From the NCBI RefSeq assembly GCF_002872075.1, contig NZ_PGGU01000001.1:1-64000 (forward strand): 64,000 nt of DNA, given 5' to 3'. The notes under the pieces were generated by a model. That model was not told the DNA's origin. It did no database searches and worked only from the letters and a program-made list of their open reading frames with translations. This document shows, piece by piece, positions 8,618 through 16,325 of the stretch (its first letter is position 1; each line of letters starts with the position of its first letter). The DNA is from Microbacterium aurantiacum (GTDB lineage: Bacteria; Actinomycetota; Actinomycetes; Actinomycetales; Microbacteriaceae). Made by a program: the position numbers and the translations under genes.

Positions 8618-9256
8618 CTAGCTGATCCGCTCGAGCGCGGCGTTGAGCTCGAGGGGCTCGAGATCTATCCACCGGTGCAGCGTGGCAACCAGGGCGATGA
8701 GGATTGCCTCGAAGATCGCGTGTCCGCCGCCGTCTTCCAGGAGAAGGGGGAGGTTGTCGAATAGCGCGTGCTCTTCGGCGTCCTGGATCATCTCGGCTGC
8801 AATCTCGGCGGTCCAGTCGTCGGTGTCGAGCATGAAGGTCGGGTTTTCCCAGTCCGGGTGCACTCCGAGGATGTCGTCATCGACGCCGATCAGGATGCCG
8901 ATATCGTCGGTGCCGCCGTACCAGCGGTCGAGGACTCCGGCGCCGACGCCGATGAGCTGCGCCAGATTGGGCCGGGTGTCGGCATGGATCTTCGCCGCCC
9001 GCTCCCACAGGTCATCGGACGCACCAGTGAGGCCAATCCGGGCCAGCTCGCGCAGCGTGGCGATCGCCATTGGCCGGTCGTGGGTTCCCGGCTCCATCAG
9101 GTCGAGATTGAAGCGCTCCGCGGCATCCTGCAGCCGTGCTTGAACCTCTGCGACGGTGACACCGTCCTCCAGCTCTCCGATCTCTCCGACGAGATGCTCG
9201 CGCACGTCGCGGACGAACATGCTCCGATCTGCTGCTGCCCCGAACGCACTAGTCAC
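8618..9256 (-). CDS. Uncharacterised 212-aa acidic protein
   Basis: No family recognised. Acidic, mostly helical, no cysteines, no clear membrane helix (a hydrophobic stretch near 180-195 is short). Start taken as GTG at 9256 with a weak GGGG upstream; an internal ATG at 9220 is possible. Transcribed away from family 1 copy 6 and convergent with the 7970 gene. Confidence 0.6.
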   Translation of the reverse strand: MTSAFGAAADRSMFVRDVREHLVGEIGELEDGVTVAEVQARLQDAAERFNLDLMEPGTHDRPMAIATLRELARIGLTGASDDLWERAAKIHADTRPNLAQLIGVGAGVLDRWYGGTDDIGILIGVDDDILGVHPDWENPTFMLDTDDWTAEIAAEMIQDAEEHALFDNLPLLLEDGGGHAIFEAILIALVATLHRWIDLEPLELNAALERIS

Positions 9257-9325
9257 CCCGGGACCGTACCGGGATCGCGCTCGCCGCGCGGCCTATTCGG
9301 TATGGCTTTCGCCCGCTCTCCGCTC

Positions 9326-9369
9326 AATGTCGGTGGCCCCCCGTATCGTAATGAATGTCAGATTCACTA
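9326..9369 (+). promoter_or_regulatory. Family 1 promoter, copy 6
   Basis: AATGTC box 9326-9331, -10 TATCGT 9344-9349, dyad 9352-9366. Drives the gene at 9387. Confidence 0.8.
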
Positions 9370-9386
9370 CTAGTTCGGAGGGCATC

Positions 9387-9833
9387 ATGGCCACCATCAT
9401 CAACTGCATCAGCTGCGGACGAGACATCGCCAACGGAGGGGTATGGGTCGCCTGCGCAACCGAGACCGGCTTCTGCCGCGACTGCTGCGTCCACGGGCAC
9501 AGCGTCCCTGCGCCGGTCGCGGACGTGCACGAGATTCACGCGGCGGTGGAGCGGGCGATCCGTTACCACGCCCCGCTGGTCGTCGAGTTCGACAGCGGCG
9601 TGATGACGCTCGAAGGCGACGAGCTGCGCCAGGCGTGGGACGACCTCACCCTGGATGACCCGTTCACGATCCACTCCGGGATGCCGCGCCTGCTGAGCAA
9701 GATCGAGGCCGATTTCCCCGAGGAAGAGCCGACGATCTTCATCCCGCTCGGCCAGCGTCCCGATGCTGACGACCTGGATGCCTACGTGGTCAGTGAGACG
9801 GCGCGGATCAAGTACCACCTGCACACCGCCTGA
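9387..9833 (+). CDS. Uncharacterised 148-aa protein with zinc-ribbon-like start
   Basis: N-terminal CISC (7-10) and CRDCC (about 30-34), followed by His, give a likely zinc-binding knuckle; the remainder is acidic and unknown. ATG at 9387 with GGAGGG upstream. Monocistronic between family 1 copy 6 and the hairpin at 9836-9873. Confidence 0.7.
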   Translation: MATIINCISCGRDIANGGVWVACATETGFCRDCCVHGHSVPAPVADVHEIHAAVERAIRYHAPLVVEFDSGVMTLEGDELRQAWDDLTLDDPFTIHSGMPRLLSKIEADFPEEEPTIFIPLGQRPDADDLDAYVVSETARIKYHLHTA

Positions 9834-9835
9834 CG

Positions 9836-9873
9836 CAGGAGGGGGTGTCCGCATCGACGGGCACCCCCTCCTG
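9836..9873 (+). terminator. Hairpin terminator
   Basis: 12-bp stem CAGGAGGGGGTG / CACCCCCTCCTG right after the 9387 gene; it also lies just past the convergent gene ending at 9889. Confidence 0.6.
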
Positions 9874-9888
9874 AGCAGGACGCCGCGG

Positions 9889-10161
9889 TTACTGCTGGCG
9901 CTCCCAGACGGCGTGGGCGCGATGAAACTCCGGGCTGTCGTCCTTGCCCTGGGAGACGAGGAGGTCGAGGTACTCATTCAGCTCCGCTTGCGACAGCTCG
10001 CGCGGGTCGACCCGTTCGCGTGCGCTCGAGCGAGCTGCGCAGGCGCGGTCATTGGAGCACTCCCACCCCTCTGAGCCCCAGGGCACGAATCCGCGCGTTC
10101 CGATCCGGTGACAGAGGTGGCACATGAGGGTCTGCCCCGGCTTCCTGTCCCCCGCGCTCAT
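9889..10161 (-). CDS. Small 90-aa protein with CxxC motif
   Basis: CHLC near the N-terminus plus two later cysteines (ECSNDRAC) could bind zinc; the C-terminal half is acidic and helical. Its ATG overlaps the stop of the 10158-10334 gene (ATGA), which fixes the start and indicates a two-gene operon. No family recognised. Confidence 0.6.
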   Translation of the reverse strand: MSAGDRKPGQTLMCHLCHRIGTRGFVPWGSEGWECSNDRACAARSSARERVDPRELSQAELNEYLDLLVSQGKDDSPEFHRAHAVWERQQ

Positions 10162-10334
10162 CGGCTGCCCTTGGAGGCGGCGGCTGCTGCCTGGGCGCGC
10201 TGACGGCGTGCGAACACCGTGTGGTCGCTACGGCTCATGTGTCGAGTCATGCGGGCCTGCGCTTCGCGCGGGGTGCGCCCCTCGGTCGCGAAACCGCATC
10301 CGGGCTTGGTGCAGTCGATCAGTGTCTCAGTCAA
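10158..10334 (-). CDS. 58-aa C2H2-like zinc-finger protein
   Basis: Short open frame starting at TTG 10334 (GAGGGGGG upstream). It encodes CTKPGC (CX4C) followed by RHMSRSDH, giving a C2H2-like arrangement, then a basic Ala/Arg/Gln-rich tail. The layout resembles the 5858-6190 product. Its stop overlaps the next ATG, the best evidence that it is translated. Its start overlaps family 1 copy 7 on the other strand, so the two transcription units are tightly interlocked. Confidence 0.5.
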   Translation of the reverse strand: MTETLIDCTKPGCGFATEGRTPREAQARMTRHMSRSDHTVFARRQRAQAAAAASKGSR

Positions 10335-10376
10335 TGTCCGACCCCCCTCGTATCGTAATGAATGTCAGATTCACTA
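10333..10376 (+). promoter_or_regulatory. Family 1 promoter, copy 7
   Basis: AATGTC box 10333-10338, -10 TATCGT 10351-10356, dyad 10359-10373. Drives the methylase-like gene at 10392. Confidence 0.8.
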
Positions 10377-10391
10377 TACAGAGGGATAGCC

Positions 10392-11081
10392 ATGATCACC
10401 ACCAAAGGCAGCACATCCGACATCCGCGCGATCGTGAAGGATCTTCGCGCCAACACCGGCAGCAACGACATGCACACCGTGTTCTCCGACTTCTGCGCCA
10501 TATCCGCCACCGCGATCCGCAACAGCGTCGACCACGACGGCCACCAGGCCCGAGAGGACGACTACCTCCGCCGCATCGCCCACTACACCCCCGAGCAACT
10601 CGACCGCTTCGCCCACTCCCTGGCTCTGCTCACCCTCGAGCTGGAGCACTCACCCCGGGACGTGCTCGGCGAGATCTACATGGGCTTGGAGATCTCCTCA
10701 CGCGAGCAGGGCCAGTTCTTCACCCCCTGGCACGTGTGCGAGCTGATGGCGGCACTGAACTTCCCCGACGCCGCCGCACGACTGGAGCATGCCCCGTTCC
10801 TCACCCTCTACGAGCCCGCATGCGGCGCCGGCGCCATGGTCATCGCCGCGACGCAGACCTTCGTCGCACAGGGGCTCAACTACCAGCAGCAGCTCCACGT
10901 CACCGCCGACGACATCAACCCCACCGCGGTGCACATGGCCTACATCCAGTTCTCCCTCCTCGGCATCCCCGCGCTTGTGCATCACCGCAACGCGCTGAGC
11001 CTGGAGCACTTCGACACCTGGGCCACCCCGATGCACGTCCTCGGTGGCTGGTCCATGCGCCTCGCCGCAGCACCAGCCTGA
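10392..11081 (+). CDS. N-6 DNA methylase-like protein lacking the catalytic motif
   Basis: 229 aa resembling the M subunit of type I restriction systems. It has QFFTPWHVCELM (about 116), a SAM-binding motif I YEPACGAGAM (about 147-156), and an acidic DDIN that would bind the cofactor ribose. The catalytic motif IV, NPPY/F, expected after the DDIN region is absent and the protein stops soon after. It may bind SAM or a type I enzyme without methylating; small phage and plasmid relatives exist. ATG at 10392 with GAGGG upstream; family 1 copy 7. Confidence 0.7.
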   Translation: MITTKGSTSDIRAIVKDLRANTGSNDMHTVFSDFCAISATAIRNSVDHDGHQAREDDYLRRIAHYTPEQLDRFAHSLALLTLELEHSPRDVLGEIYMGLEISSREQGQFFTPWHVCELMAALNFPDAAARLEHAPFLTLYEPACGAGAMVIAATQTFVAQGLNYQQQLHVTADDINPTAVHMAYIQFSLLGIPALVHHRNALSLEHFDTWATPMHVLGGWSMRLAAAPA

Positions 11082-11090
11082 CCTCGGACA

Positions 11091-11125
11091 ACCTGGCCGC
11101 GGCGCGTTCACCGCAGCGGCCAGGT
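11091..11125. terminator. Hairpin between convergent genes
   Basis: 10-bp stem ACCTGGCCGC / GCGGCCAGGT spanning the gap after the methylase-like gene and the 3' end of the ligase gene. Confidence 0.45.
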
Positions 11126-12109
11126 CACCGCATCCACGTCCAGCTCGGGCCGCGGCCTCAGGAACCGCACTGGATGCCGGAAGCTCTGCCCCATCATCGC
11201 GACGTCGGCGGAGATCTCCACCACCATCGGCTCCACCAGCACCAGCGGCACCCGCTCCGACCCCGACCGGTTGAACCTCGACAGGGCCCCCGGCTTCACC
11301 TCTTCCGGCCACGGATGCTCTCCGATCGGCTCCTGCAGCACCGCGCCCAACAACCGCGACGCCTTCGCACTCAGCGGCGTCGACCGCCCCGCAATCCGCA
11401 ACCGCCCATCCACCCACACCCCGACCACAACCTCCCGCGGCCGCGCCCGCGAACCCGTCACCGCCGCACACACCACGTCCAGCGACTCCCGATGCTTCAC
11501 CTTCCACCAGGCGCGCTCGCCGCCTTCGTACCGGCCCTCCAATGCCTTGACCACGAGGCCCTCGATCCCGGCGTCGACCATCGACTCGAACCAGCCCGCC
11601 GCCTCTGCCTCATCCGTCGTCGACGGCGACACATTCAGCGGCGGCGCCCATCCTGCGGCCGCCTCCTCGAGCAGCGCCCTCCGCTCACGCAACGACCACG
11701 CCCGAGTGTCCTCGTAGCCGTGCGCGAGCACATCGAAAGCCACAAACGACGCCGGCGCCGCACGCGCCATCCTCCGCGCCGTCTCCGCCCGCACATTCAC
11801 CCGACGCAGCAGATCGTCGAACTCCAACCGCCCCTCACGCCACAGCACGACCTCACCGTCGACGATCATCCCCTCCGGGATCTGCGCGCTCGCCGCATCT
11901 AGAATCTCCGGGAACGCCCGAGACAGATCCTTACCCTGCCGCGACCACAACGACGTCGACGACCCCCGGACACAGCACATCCGGAACCCGTCCCACTTCG
12001 GCTCATACGCCACACCGCCCTGCACGGCATCCGCCCGCGGCAACCCCTCCACAGCCTTCGCCAACGCCAGGCGCAGCGGCGGGCGCAGCCCGGCCGCGAA
12101 ATCCACCAC
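11108..12109 (-). CDS. ATP-dependent DNA ligase (LigC/LigD-ligase type)
   Basis: 333 aa. The nucleotidyltransferase motif I EPKWDGFR places the adenylated lysine at about 38; motif III (FVAFDVL), motif IV (EGLVVK) and motif V (WWKVK) follow in order, then an OB-fold-like C-terminus. Length and content fit the stand-alone ligase related to the LigD ligase domain of actinobacterial end-joining, with no polymerase or nuclease domain attached. GTG at 12109 directly follows the DUF2188 gene. It could seal plasmid ends or nicks after transfer; that role is inferred. Confidence 0.85.
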   Translation of the reverse strand: MVDFAAGLRPPLRLALAKAVEGLPRADAVQGGVAYEPKWDGFRMCCVRGSSTSLWSRQGKDLSRAFPEILDAASAQIPEGMIVDGEVVLWREGRLEFDDLLRRVNVRAETARRMARAAPASFVAFDVLAHGYEDTRAWSLRERRALLEEAAAGWAPPLNVSPSTTDEAEAAGWFESMVDAGIEGLVVKALEGRYEGGERAWWKVKHRESLDVVCAAVTGSRARPREVVVGVWVDGRLRIAGRSTPLSAKASRLLGAVLQEPIGEHPWPEEVKPGALSRFNRSGSERVPLVLVEPMVVEISADVAMMGQSFRHPVRFLRPRPELDVDAVTWPLR

Positions 12110-12349
12110 TCACCCCGGAATGTCGCGGGGATCGTGCCCATACGAGCTGCGCTCCCCGATCTGCCCATCCAGGTTGCGCACGATGTGCTCCACACCTCGA
12201 GCTCGAGCAAGATCCCGACCAGCCGCCACCGCTTCATCCTTCGTGGCATGGCGAGCACCCACCTGCTCGCTCTCACCCTCGAGCCTGTTGAACCACCCGC
12301 CGTCGCGGTGGAAGGTCTCGACATCTCCTGCAGGCATGCTCTCTCCCAT
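12110..12349 (-). CDS. DUF2188-type small protein
   Basis: 79 aa with the DUF2188 pattern: an N-terminal HRDGGW strand, a middle helix with DEAVAAGRDLARA, and a C-terminal DGQIGERSSYGHDP. The family's function is unknown, though such genes often sit next to ligase or end-joining genes, as here (stop adjacent to the ligase start). ATG at 12349 after a purine-rich GAGATGGGAGAG region. Confidence 0.75.
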   Translation of the reverse strand: MGESMPAGDVETFHRDGGWFNRLEGESEQVGARHATKDEAVAAGRDLARARGVEHIVRNLDGQIGERSSYGHDPRDIPG

Positions 12350-12452
12350 CTCTCAGAACACCTGCCTACCGCCCCGCACGGCCCTGCACAGACCCCTTGC
12401 GCTCGCCGCAGAAGCAACTCTGCCCGACGACACGAACCGCCCCAGACAGCAT

Positions 12453-12486
12453 TGAGGGCCCTGCAACCCCAGCTGCAGAGCCCTCA
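12453..12486 (-). terminator. Hairpin terminator
   Basis: TGAGGGC and GCCCTCA arms extended by CTGCA / TGCAG; lies about 60 nt past the stop of the 12545-13090 gene on the minus strand. Confidence 0.6.
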
Positions 12487-12544
12487 TCCCTCCCCCATCA
12501 CACGGCGAGCACAGCATCCCCAGATGTGCGCTCGCCGCAGGTGT

Positions 12545-13090
12545 TCACGCCGCCGGTTCGAGCGTCATCGCTCCGGCCTGGCGCATGCTCTGGATGAACC
12601 AGAGCGCCTCAGATTCCAGCAGCGTACGCGGAGCGTCAGGCATGCTGTCTGAGATCTCGTCGACGAGAGTGTCCACCGTCCGTTCGCCGTCGATCATGTG
12701 CAGGAGAAGAGCACCCAGCTCCGTCACCCCGACATCGCCGGCACTGGTGCGCAGCGTGTGGAATCCGCTGGATGGGGTGGAGACCATGACGACGCTGTCG
12801 CGAAGGACGGGGATGACATTGAGGCCGAGCCAGACCGGCGTGGCGGCGAGCACGCCGCGCTGCTGCAGTGCGTCGAGGAACGTCCTGGCTTCCTCAGGGA
12901 GGTCATGGTGGATGCGCCACACCTCGAGGGAGGAGAGGAACCGTTCGGTCCGTTCGTCGAGCGTGAACTGGTGAGGCTTGAACCCGGCACGCTTGTTGAT
13001 CACGAGGACGGCGCCGGCGGCCGTGCGCTCGATGTAGCCGAACGGGATTATCCGGGTGGGCTCGGTCGTCATGGTCTGCTCACTGGCCAT
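12545..13090 (-). CDS. Protein with two PqqD-like (RRE-like) segments
   Basis: 181 aa, soluble. The C-terminal 70 residues have a PqqD-like winged-helix pattern: ELGALLLHMIDGERTVDTLV, then a helix, then a hydrophobic QAG turn. A weaker copy of the same pattern is at about 45-85 (FTLDERTERFLSSL ... LQQRGVL). PqqD-like folds are best known as RiPP recognition elements but also occur as generic protein-binding modules; no precursor or maturase is nearby. Last gene of the operon that starts at 14277 under family 2 promoter B; its ATG overlaps the upstream gene's end by 11 nt. Confidence 0.55.
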   Translation of the reverse strand: MASEQTMTTEPTRIIPFGYIERTAAGAVLVINKRAGFKPHQFTLDERTERFLSSLEVWRIHHDLPEEARTFLDALQQRGVLAATPVWLGLNVIPVLRDSVVMVSTPSSGFHTLRTSAGDVGVTELGALLLHMIDGERTVDTLVDEISDSMPDAPRTLLESEALWFIQSMRQAGAMTLEPAA

Positions 13091-13445
13091 GACGTACTCG
13101 GGGGTCTCGCGGCAAGCGCGGGTTGAAGCTGTAGAGGATCCTGTCGTTGATCCAGAGCAGCGCCGCGAAGATGGCGAGTGCCGGCAGCGTGCGAACGAGG
13201 ATCGCGAGGAGCATGACGCCGAGGAGATCGAACTCCCATCGCCCGGTGATGCCCATTGCGACCATGGCTGACACGGCGGCGAAGAGGAACAGGACGATCG
13301 GGATCGCGATGATGACGAGAAGTGCCCAGCCGAGGAGGACGATCGGGGCGGATCCGAAGAGCGTGGCCTGGATTGCCCGGGCGAGGATCAGCCCGGTGCG
13401 ATCGCCGAAGGAACGGTGCTGCACGGGTGCGGCGGTGGTGTTCAT
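13080..13445 (-). CDS. Two-helix membrane protein, 121 aa
   Basis: Two long hydrophobic stretches (about 30-62 and 75-100) separated by a short charged loop; the N-terminus is polar. ATG at 13445 overlaps the stop of the preceding gene. No family recognised. Its location between a cysteine-rich cytoplasmic protein and the PqqD-like protein suggests a membrane anchor for that group. Confidence 0.65.
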   Translation of the reverse strand: MNTTAAPVQHRSFGDRTGLILARAIQATLFGSAPIVLLGWALLVIIAIPIVLFLFAAVSAMVAMGITGRWEFDLLGVMLLAILVRTLPALAIFAALLWINDRILYSFNPRLPRDPRVRHGQ

Positions 13446-13819
13446 GCGTTCTCCATGCTGTGGCGCTGTCTCATCTCCGCGACGATCTCTGGGTTCTCCT
13501 GCCGCCAGGTCTCCCAGGACTCTTCGGTGAGCAGCCACTGCTCCCACTCGGCGGTGTCGGGTTTCGGCGTGAAGGAGTCGTGCACATCGGGGCATCCGAC
13601 CGGCAGGTGGTCCATGCAGAAGTAGAGGCCGCAGCCTTCGACCTCGAGCTCGTCGCCATCGTCACCCTCGATGTACCGGCGCTCACATTTGAATCCGAGG
13701 CCGCGGTTGATCTCTCGCGTGCACTCGGGATGGTCGCAGACCCCGGGGACGCCGTAGCCGGCCCAGCGGGTAACGCCGGCATCGCGAGCGTCACTGTCCA
13801 TGTACACGGCGTACCCCAT
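13442..13819 (-). CDS. Cys/His-rich 125-aa protein
   Basis: Several Cys/His groups (VCDHPEC, KCE, CGLYFCMDHLPVGC) suggest one or two zinc sites. The body is acidic and Trp-rich at the C-terminus. ATG at 13819 lies 3 nt past the stop of the upstream gene, with GGAGGGGGG 8 nt before it. No named family; related cysteine-rich proteins are common on actinobacterial phages and plasmids. Confidence 0.65.
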   Translation of the reverse strand: MGYAVYMDSDARDAGVTRWAGYGVPGVCDHPECTREINRGLGFKCERRYIEGDDGDELEVEGCGLYFCMDHLPVGCPDVHDSFTPKPDTAEWEQWLLTEESWETWRQENPEIVAEMRQRHSMENA

Positions 13820-13821
13820 GA

Positions 13822-14277
13822 TCAGATCCCCCCTCCAACGTGACCCCACTCAGACGCCGCACTGCAGCTCAGCTGAGAGGAGTCGACGGTGAAGTACTCC
13901 CCAGCCGTCAGCTCAACGTCGCTGGGCTGACCACCACGTCGAGAGTCCCGAGGATTCAACTCGATCACGCGCTGGCCTTTCATCGCCGCATCGAGGTAGA
14001 CCATCCGCCGCCAGAGTGCGCGATCGCGGGTCGGATTCCCGCGGATCAGCTGCGCGGGAGTCACCTGCAGCAGATCGAGCCCGCGCGCCATCACCTGAGG
14101 CTTCTGCCACGAACTCCGGGGGTGCGAGGCGAGAAGATCATCCAGCGACGTGGAGGGAGCGAACGGCGACCTGCCTTTGACGATCATGGTCTTCAAGAGG
14201 AAGGCCTTGCCTTTTCCGACCTTGCCCAGCACCATGACGCGGCCGGGGAGGGTGCCGTCATCGTTCGGAGTGTTCAT
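13822..14277 (-). CDS. 151-aa protein with degenerate Walker A
   Basis: Begins with a strand and VLGKVGKGKAF (about 16-26), a P-loop shape in which the Ser/Thr after GK is Ala. The rest has no Walker B and is basic. It may be a remnant or binding-only form of an FtsK-type P-loop, echoing the degenerate coupling-protein paralogue at 30640. ATG at 14277 with AAGGAAC upstream; first gene of a four-gene operon driven by family 2 promoter B. Confidence 0.55.
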   Translation of the reverse strand: MNTPNDDGTLPGRVMVLGKVGKGKAFLLKTMIVKGRSPFAPSTSLDDLLASHPRSSWQKPQVMARGLDLLQVTPAQLIRGNPTRDRALWRRMVYLDAAMKGQRVIELNPRDSRRGGQPSDVELTAGEYFTVDSSQLSCSAASEWGHVGGGI

Positions 14278-14303
14278 CGTGGTTCCTTCCGTCTCGGGAG
14301 CTG

Positions 14304-14342
14304 CTACGTCATATAGGGCCACGGGGGCGATGCTCGCGGACA
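14304..14342 (-). promoter_or_regulatory. Family 2 promoter B
   Basis: Minus strand: TGTCCGCGAG, 17-nt spacer, TATATG (14310-14315), ACGTAG. Heads the 14277-12545 operon. Confidence 0.75.
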
Positions 14343-14345
14343 CGA

Positions 14346-15110
14346 TCAGGCGGCGATCGCCGGCGTCTGGTTCGCGATGAGCGCGCGGATCTCGTCATCA
14401 TCGAGCTCACGCTCCTCGACGAGCGCTGCAGTGATGCGCTCGAGCTCGTCCGGGTGCTGCTCGAGCAGCTGCTCCGCTTCCGCCCTCGTGGACTCGATGA
14501 GCGCTTCCACGGTGAGCGGCCCTTCGTGTCGGCTGGGCTGCTTGCCGGCGGAGATGATCGTCATCATGCGGCGCTGCTGGGAGGCCATGTCAGCCATCGA
14601 TCCAGCGTCGAAGTGCCCGTGCTGGTGGTCGATGACCTGCGCGGCGAAGCCGATCACCAGATCGTCATAGGCGTCATCCCACGGGGTGGCTTCCTCGGTG
14701 TGCCGGTACGAGGCGCGGCCTCCTCGATCACCAACTACGTAGACGTTCGCCGTGAGATCCGTGGCGCGCAGCAGATAAGCCGCCAGCGTGTGAGCTGCCT
14801 CGTGCCGCGCACAGCGCTCCAGGCTGGCCTCGTCCTCATGATCGACTCGCCGCTGCAGAGTGGCTGATAAGACCTGTGATCCCGGCGTAGAGACGGTGCG
14901 CCGGGATCGCAACATCCCGAACATCACCTTGAGAACACCCCAAAACACGATGAAGACCAAGACCAGCGGGGCGATAAATGCCACCGTCTGCTCGGGGTAA
15001 TCACGCGCGACTGCCCATACCTCTCGGGAGACGTCGACCAGATCTGCCGGGTTGAGCATCGCGTACACGCAGACCACGACGACCACGAGGAGGACAAGGA
15101 CTGCACCCAT
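14346..15110 (-). CDS. Membrane protein with stand-alone M41 (FtsH-like) peptidase domain
   Basis: 254 aa: one membrane helix at about 2-18, a second at about 43-66, then a cytoplasmic domain with HEAAH (103-107) and a helical GSMADM segment holding a plausible third zinc ligand (Asp about 174). That matches the FtsH peptidase domain, but the AAA+ ATPase module normally between membrane and peptidase is missing, so substrates could not be unfolded in the usual way. The C-terminus is a long acidic helix. Expressed alone from family 2 promoter C; the weak ribosome site suggests low output. Confidence 0.7.
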   Translation of the reverse strand: MGAVLVLLVVVVVCVYAMLNPADLVDVSREVWAVARDYPEQTVAFIAPLVLVFIVFWGVLKVMFGMLRSRRTVSTPGSQVLSATLQRRVDHEDEASLERCARHEAAHTLAAYLLRATDLTANVYVVGDRGGRASYRHTEEATPWDDAYDDLVIGFAAQVIDHQHGHFDAGSMADMASQQRRMMTIISAGKQPSRHEGPLTVEALIESTRAEAEQLLEQHPDELERITAALVEERELDDDEIRALIANQTPAIAA

Positions 15111-15147
15111 TTCGATACCCGTTTCCGGCGCCGCACGGTGCGGTGCC

Positions 15148-15186
15148 TCACGTCATATAGGTGCCGTCAGCAGCCCTTCGCGGACA
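15148..15186 (-). promoter_or_regulatory. Family 2 promoter C
   Basis: Minus strand: TGTCCGCGAA, 17-nt spacer, TATATG (15154-15159), ACGTGA. Drives the M41-like peptidase gene. Confidence 0.75.
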
Positions 15187-15254
15187 TCACCGTTTCCCGA
15201 AGGCAGCATCGCCAACGTCGATGAGGTCGACCACTCGAACCAGCTGCTTAACGG

Positions 15255-15292
15255 TGAGAGGGCCCGTCACCAGATGATGACGGGCCCTCTCA
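15255..15292. terminator. Very strong hairpin terminator
   Basis: 15-bp perfect stem TGAGAGGGCCCGTCA / complement, 8-nt loop, immediately after the stop of the 15303-16181 membrane gene. Confidence 0.75.
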
Positions 15293-15302
15293 ACGTTGAA
15301 GC

Positions 15303-16181
15303 TCAGTGCCTGTTCAGCATCCGGTCCTCGGCAGCCTTCCACTCACTGTCGCTGAGGAACGCGCGCCGGTACGCGGCGATCGAACCATAGAGGAACGGCC
15401 CGTACAGGACGGCGATGAGGAAGATGGCAGCCAGGCCAATCCCGATGCCGAGGATCACGCCAGTGGCCCATGGAGCCAGGGAAGTGTCCGGGATCCGCTC
15501 GAGCTGCGCCGGCAGCCAGAACGCGGTCACAGCGCTGACGATGATGAGGATGGCGGCCGCGACAGAAACCATGATCGTGGATCGGCGGATGCCCTCTCCC
15601 GCGAGCTCAGCATCCAAAGCTCGGACGAAGAGTCGATCGGCTTCCTCGTCCGGCAGCGGGACTGAGCGCGCTTGAGCCACGCGCTCCTCTCGACGTCTCC
15701 TCGAGGACAGAATGCCCATCGGAGTCACCAGGCCAATGAGGACCAGTGCGCCGATCGCGCTGATCGTCCAGCGCATGGTCGGGTCCGCGGGGGCGAACCA
15801 CTCGCCGAGCATGTAAACGAACCAGCCGGCGCCGAAGATGAGGATGCCGTAGACGAACGTCATCGTCAGTCGGTAGTCGAGCTTCGCCTCGAGCTTGGCG
15901 CGCTCCTCGTCCTTCGACGGGCGAAGCCGCAGCAGGGTGCTGTACCCGAAGAGGCAGACCATGGTGACGATGAATGCGATGGGGATCAGGGAAGGCAACG
16001 GATTCTCCGCTGCGGACACGACGAGAGGTACGAGAACACCGATCGCCATCACAACGATGGTCGCGAAGAACGCGAGCGCCCCCCACCGCTTCGCAGCAGC
16101 GCTCTCCTTGCGAATGAGCGAGAAACCCACAAGCATCAGCGCCATCGCGGGGATGAGGTAGTAGGTGAAGCTTTCGTCCAC
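15303..16181 (-). CDS. Polytopic membrane protein, 292 aa
   Basis: About seven hydrophobic segments: around 5-22, 33-55, 63-83, 105-128, 138-158, 200-222 and 235-265. A charged cytoplasmic linker (about 160-195) divides them. No transporter or enzyme motif recognised. GTG at 16181, about 10 nt after GAAAGG. Stands alone, diverging from family 1 copy 8; no repeated promoter is visible on its own strand. Confidence 0.65.
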   Translation of the reverse strand: MDESFTYYLIPAMALMLVGFSLIRKESAAAKRWGALAFFATIVVMAIGVLVPLVVSAAENPLPSLIPIAFIVTMVCLFGYSTLLRLRPSKDEERAKLEAKLDYRLTMTFVYGILIFGAGWFVYMLGEWFAPADPTMRWTISAIGALVLIGLVTPMGILSSRRRREERVAQARSVPLPDEEADRLFVRALDAELAGEGIRRSTIMVSVAAAILIIVSAVTAFWLPAQLERIPDTSLAPWATGVILGIGIGLAAIFLIAVLYGPFLYGSIAAYRRAFLSDSEWKAAEDRMLNRH

Positions 16182-16266
16182 GTCGCCAAACCTTTCCTTC
16201 TATCGACCGGGGGTCCCGGATAGCTTCGCACCCGCCACCGACACACGCATCATCATCCCGGAATGC

Positions 16267-16310
16267 AATGTCGGACCCCTCACCTAGTCTGTTCAATGTC
16301 AGATTCACTA
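16267..16310 (+). promoter_or_regulatory. Family 1 promoter, copy 8
   Basis: AATGTC box 16267-16272, -10 TAGTCT 16285-16290, dyad 16293-16307. The left arm is TCAAT rather than TGAAT, the only change in the core among 13 copies. Confidence 0.75.
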
Positions 16311-16325
16311 GCGATGGAGAACACC

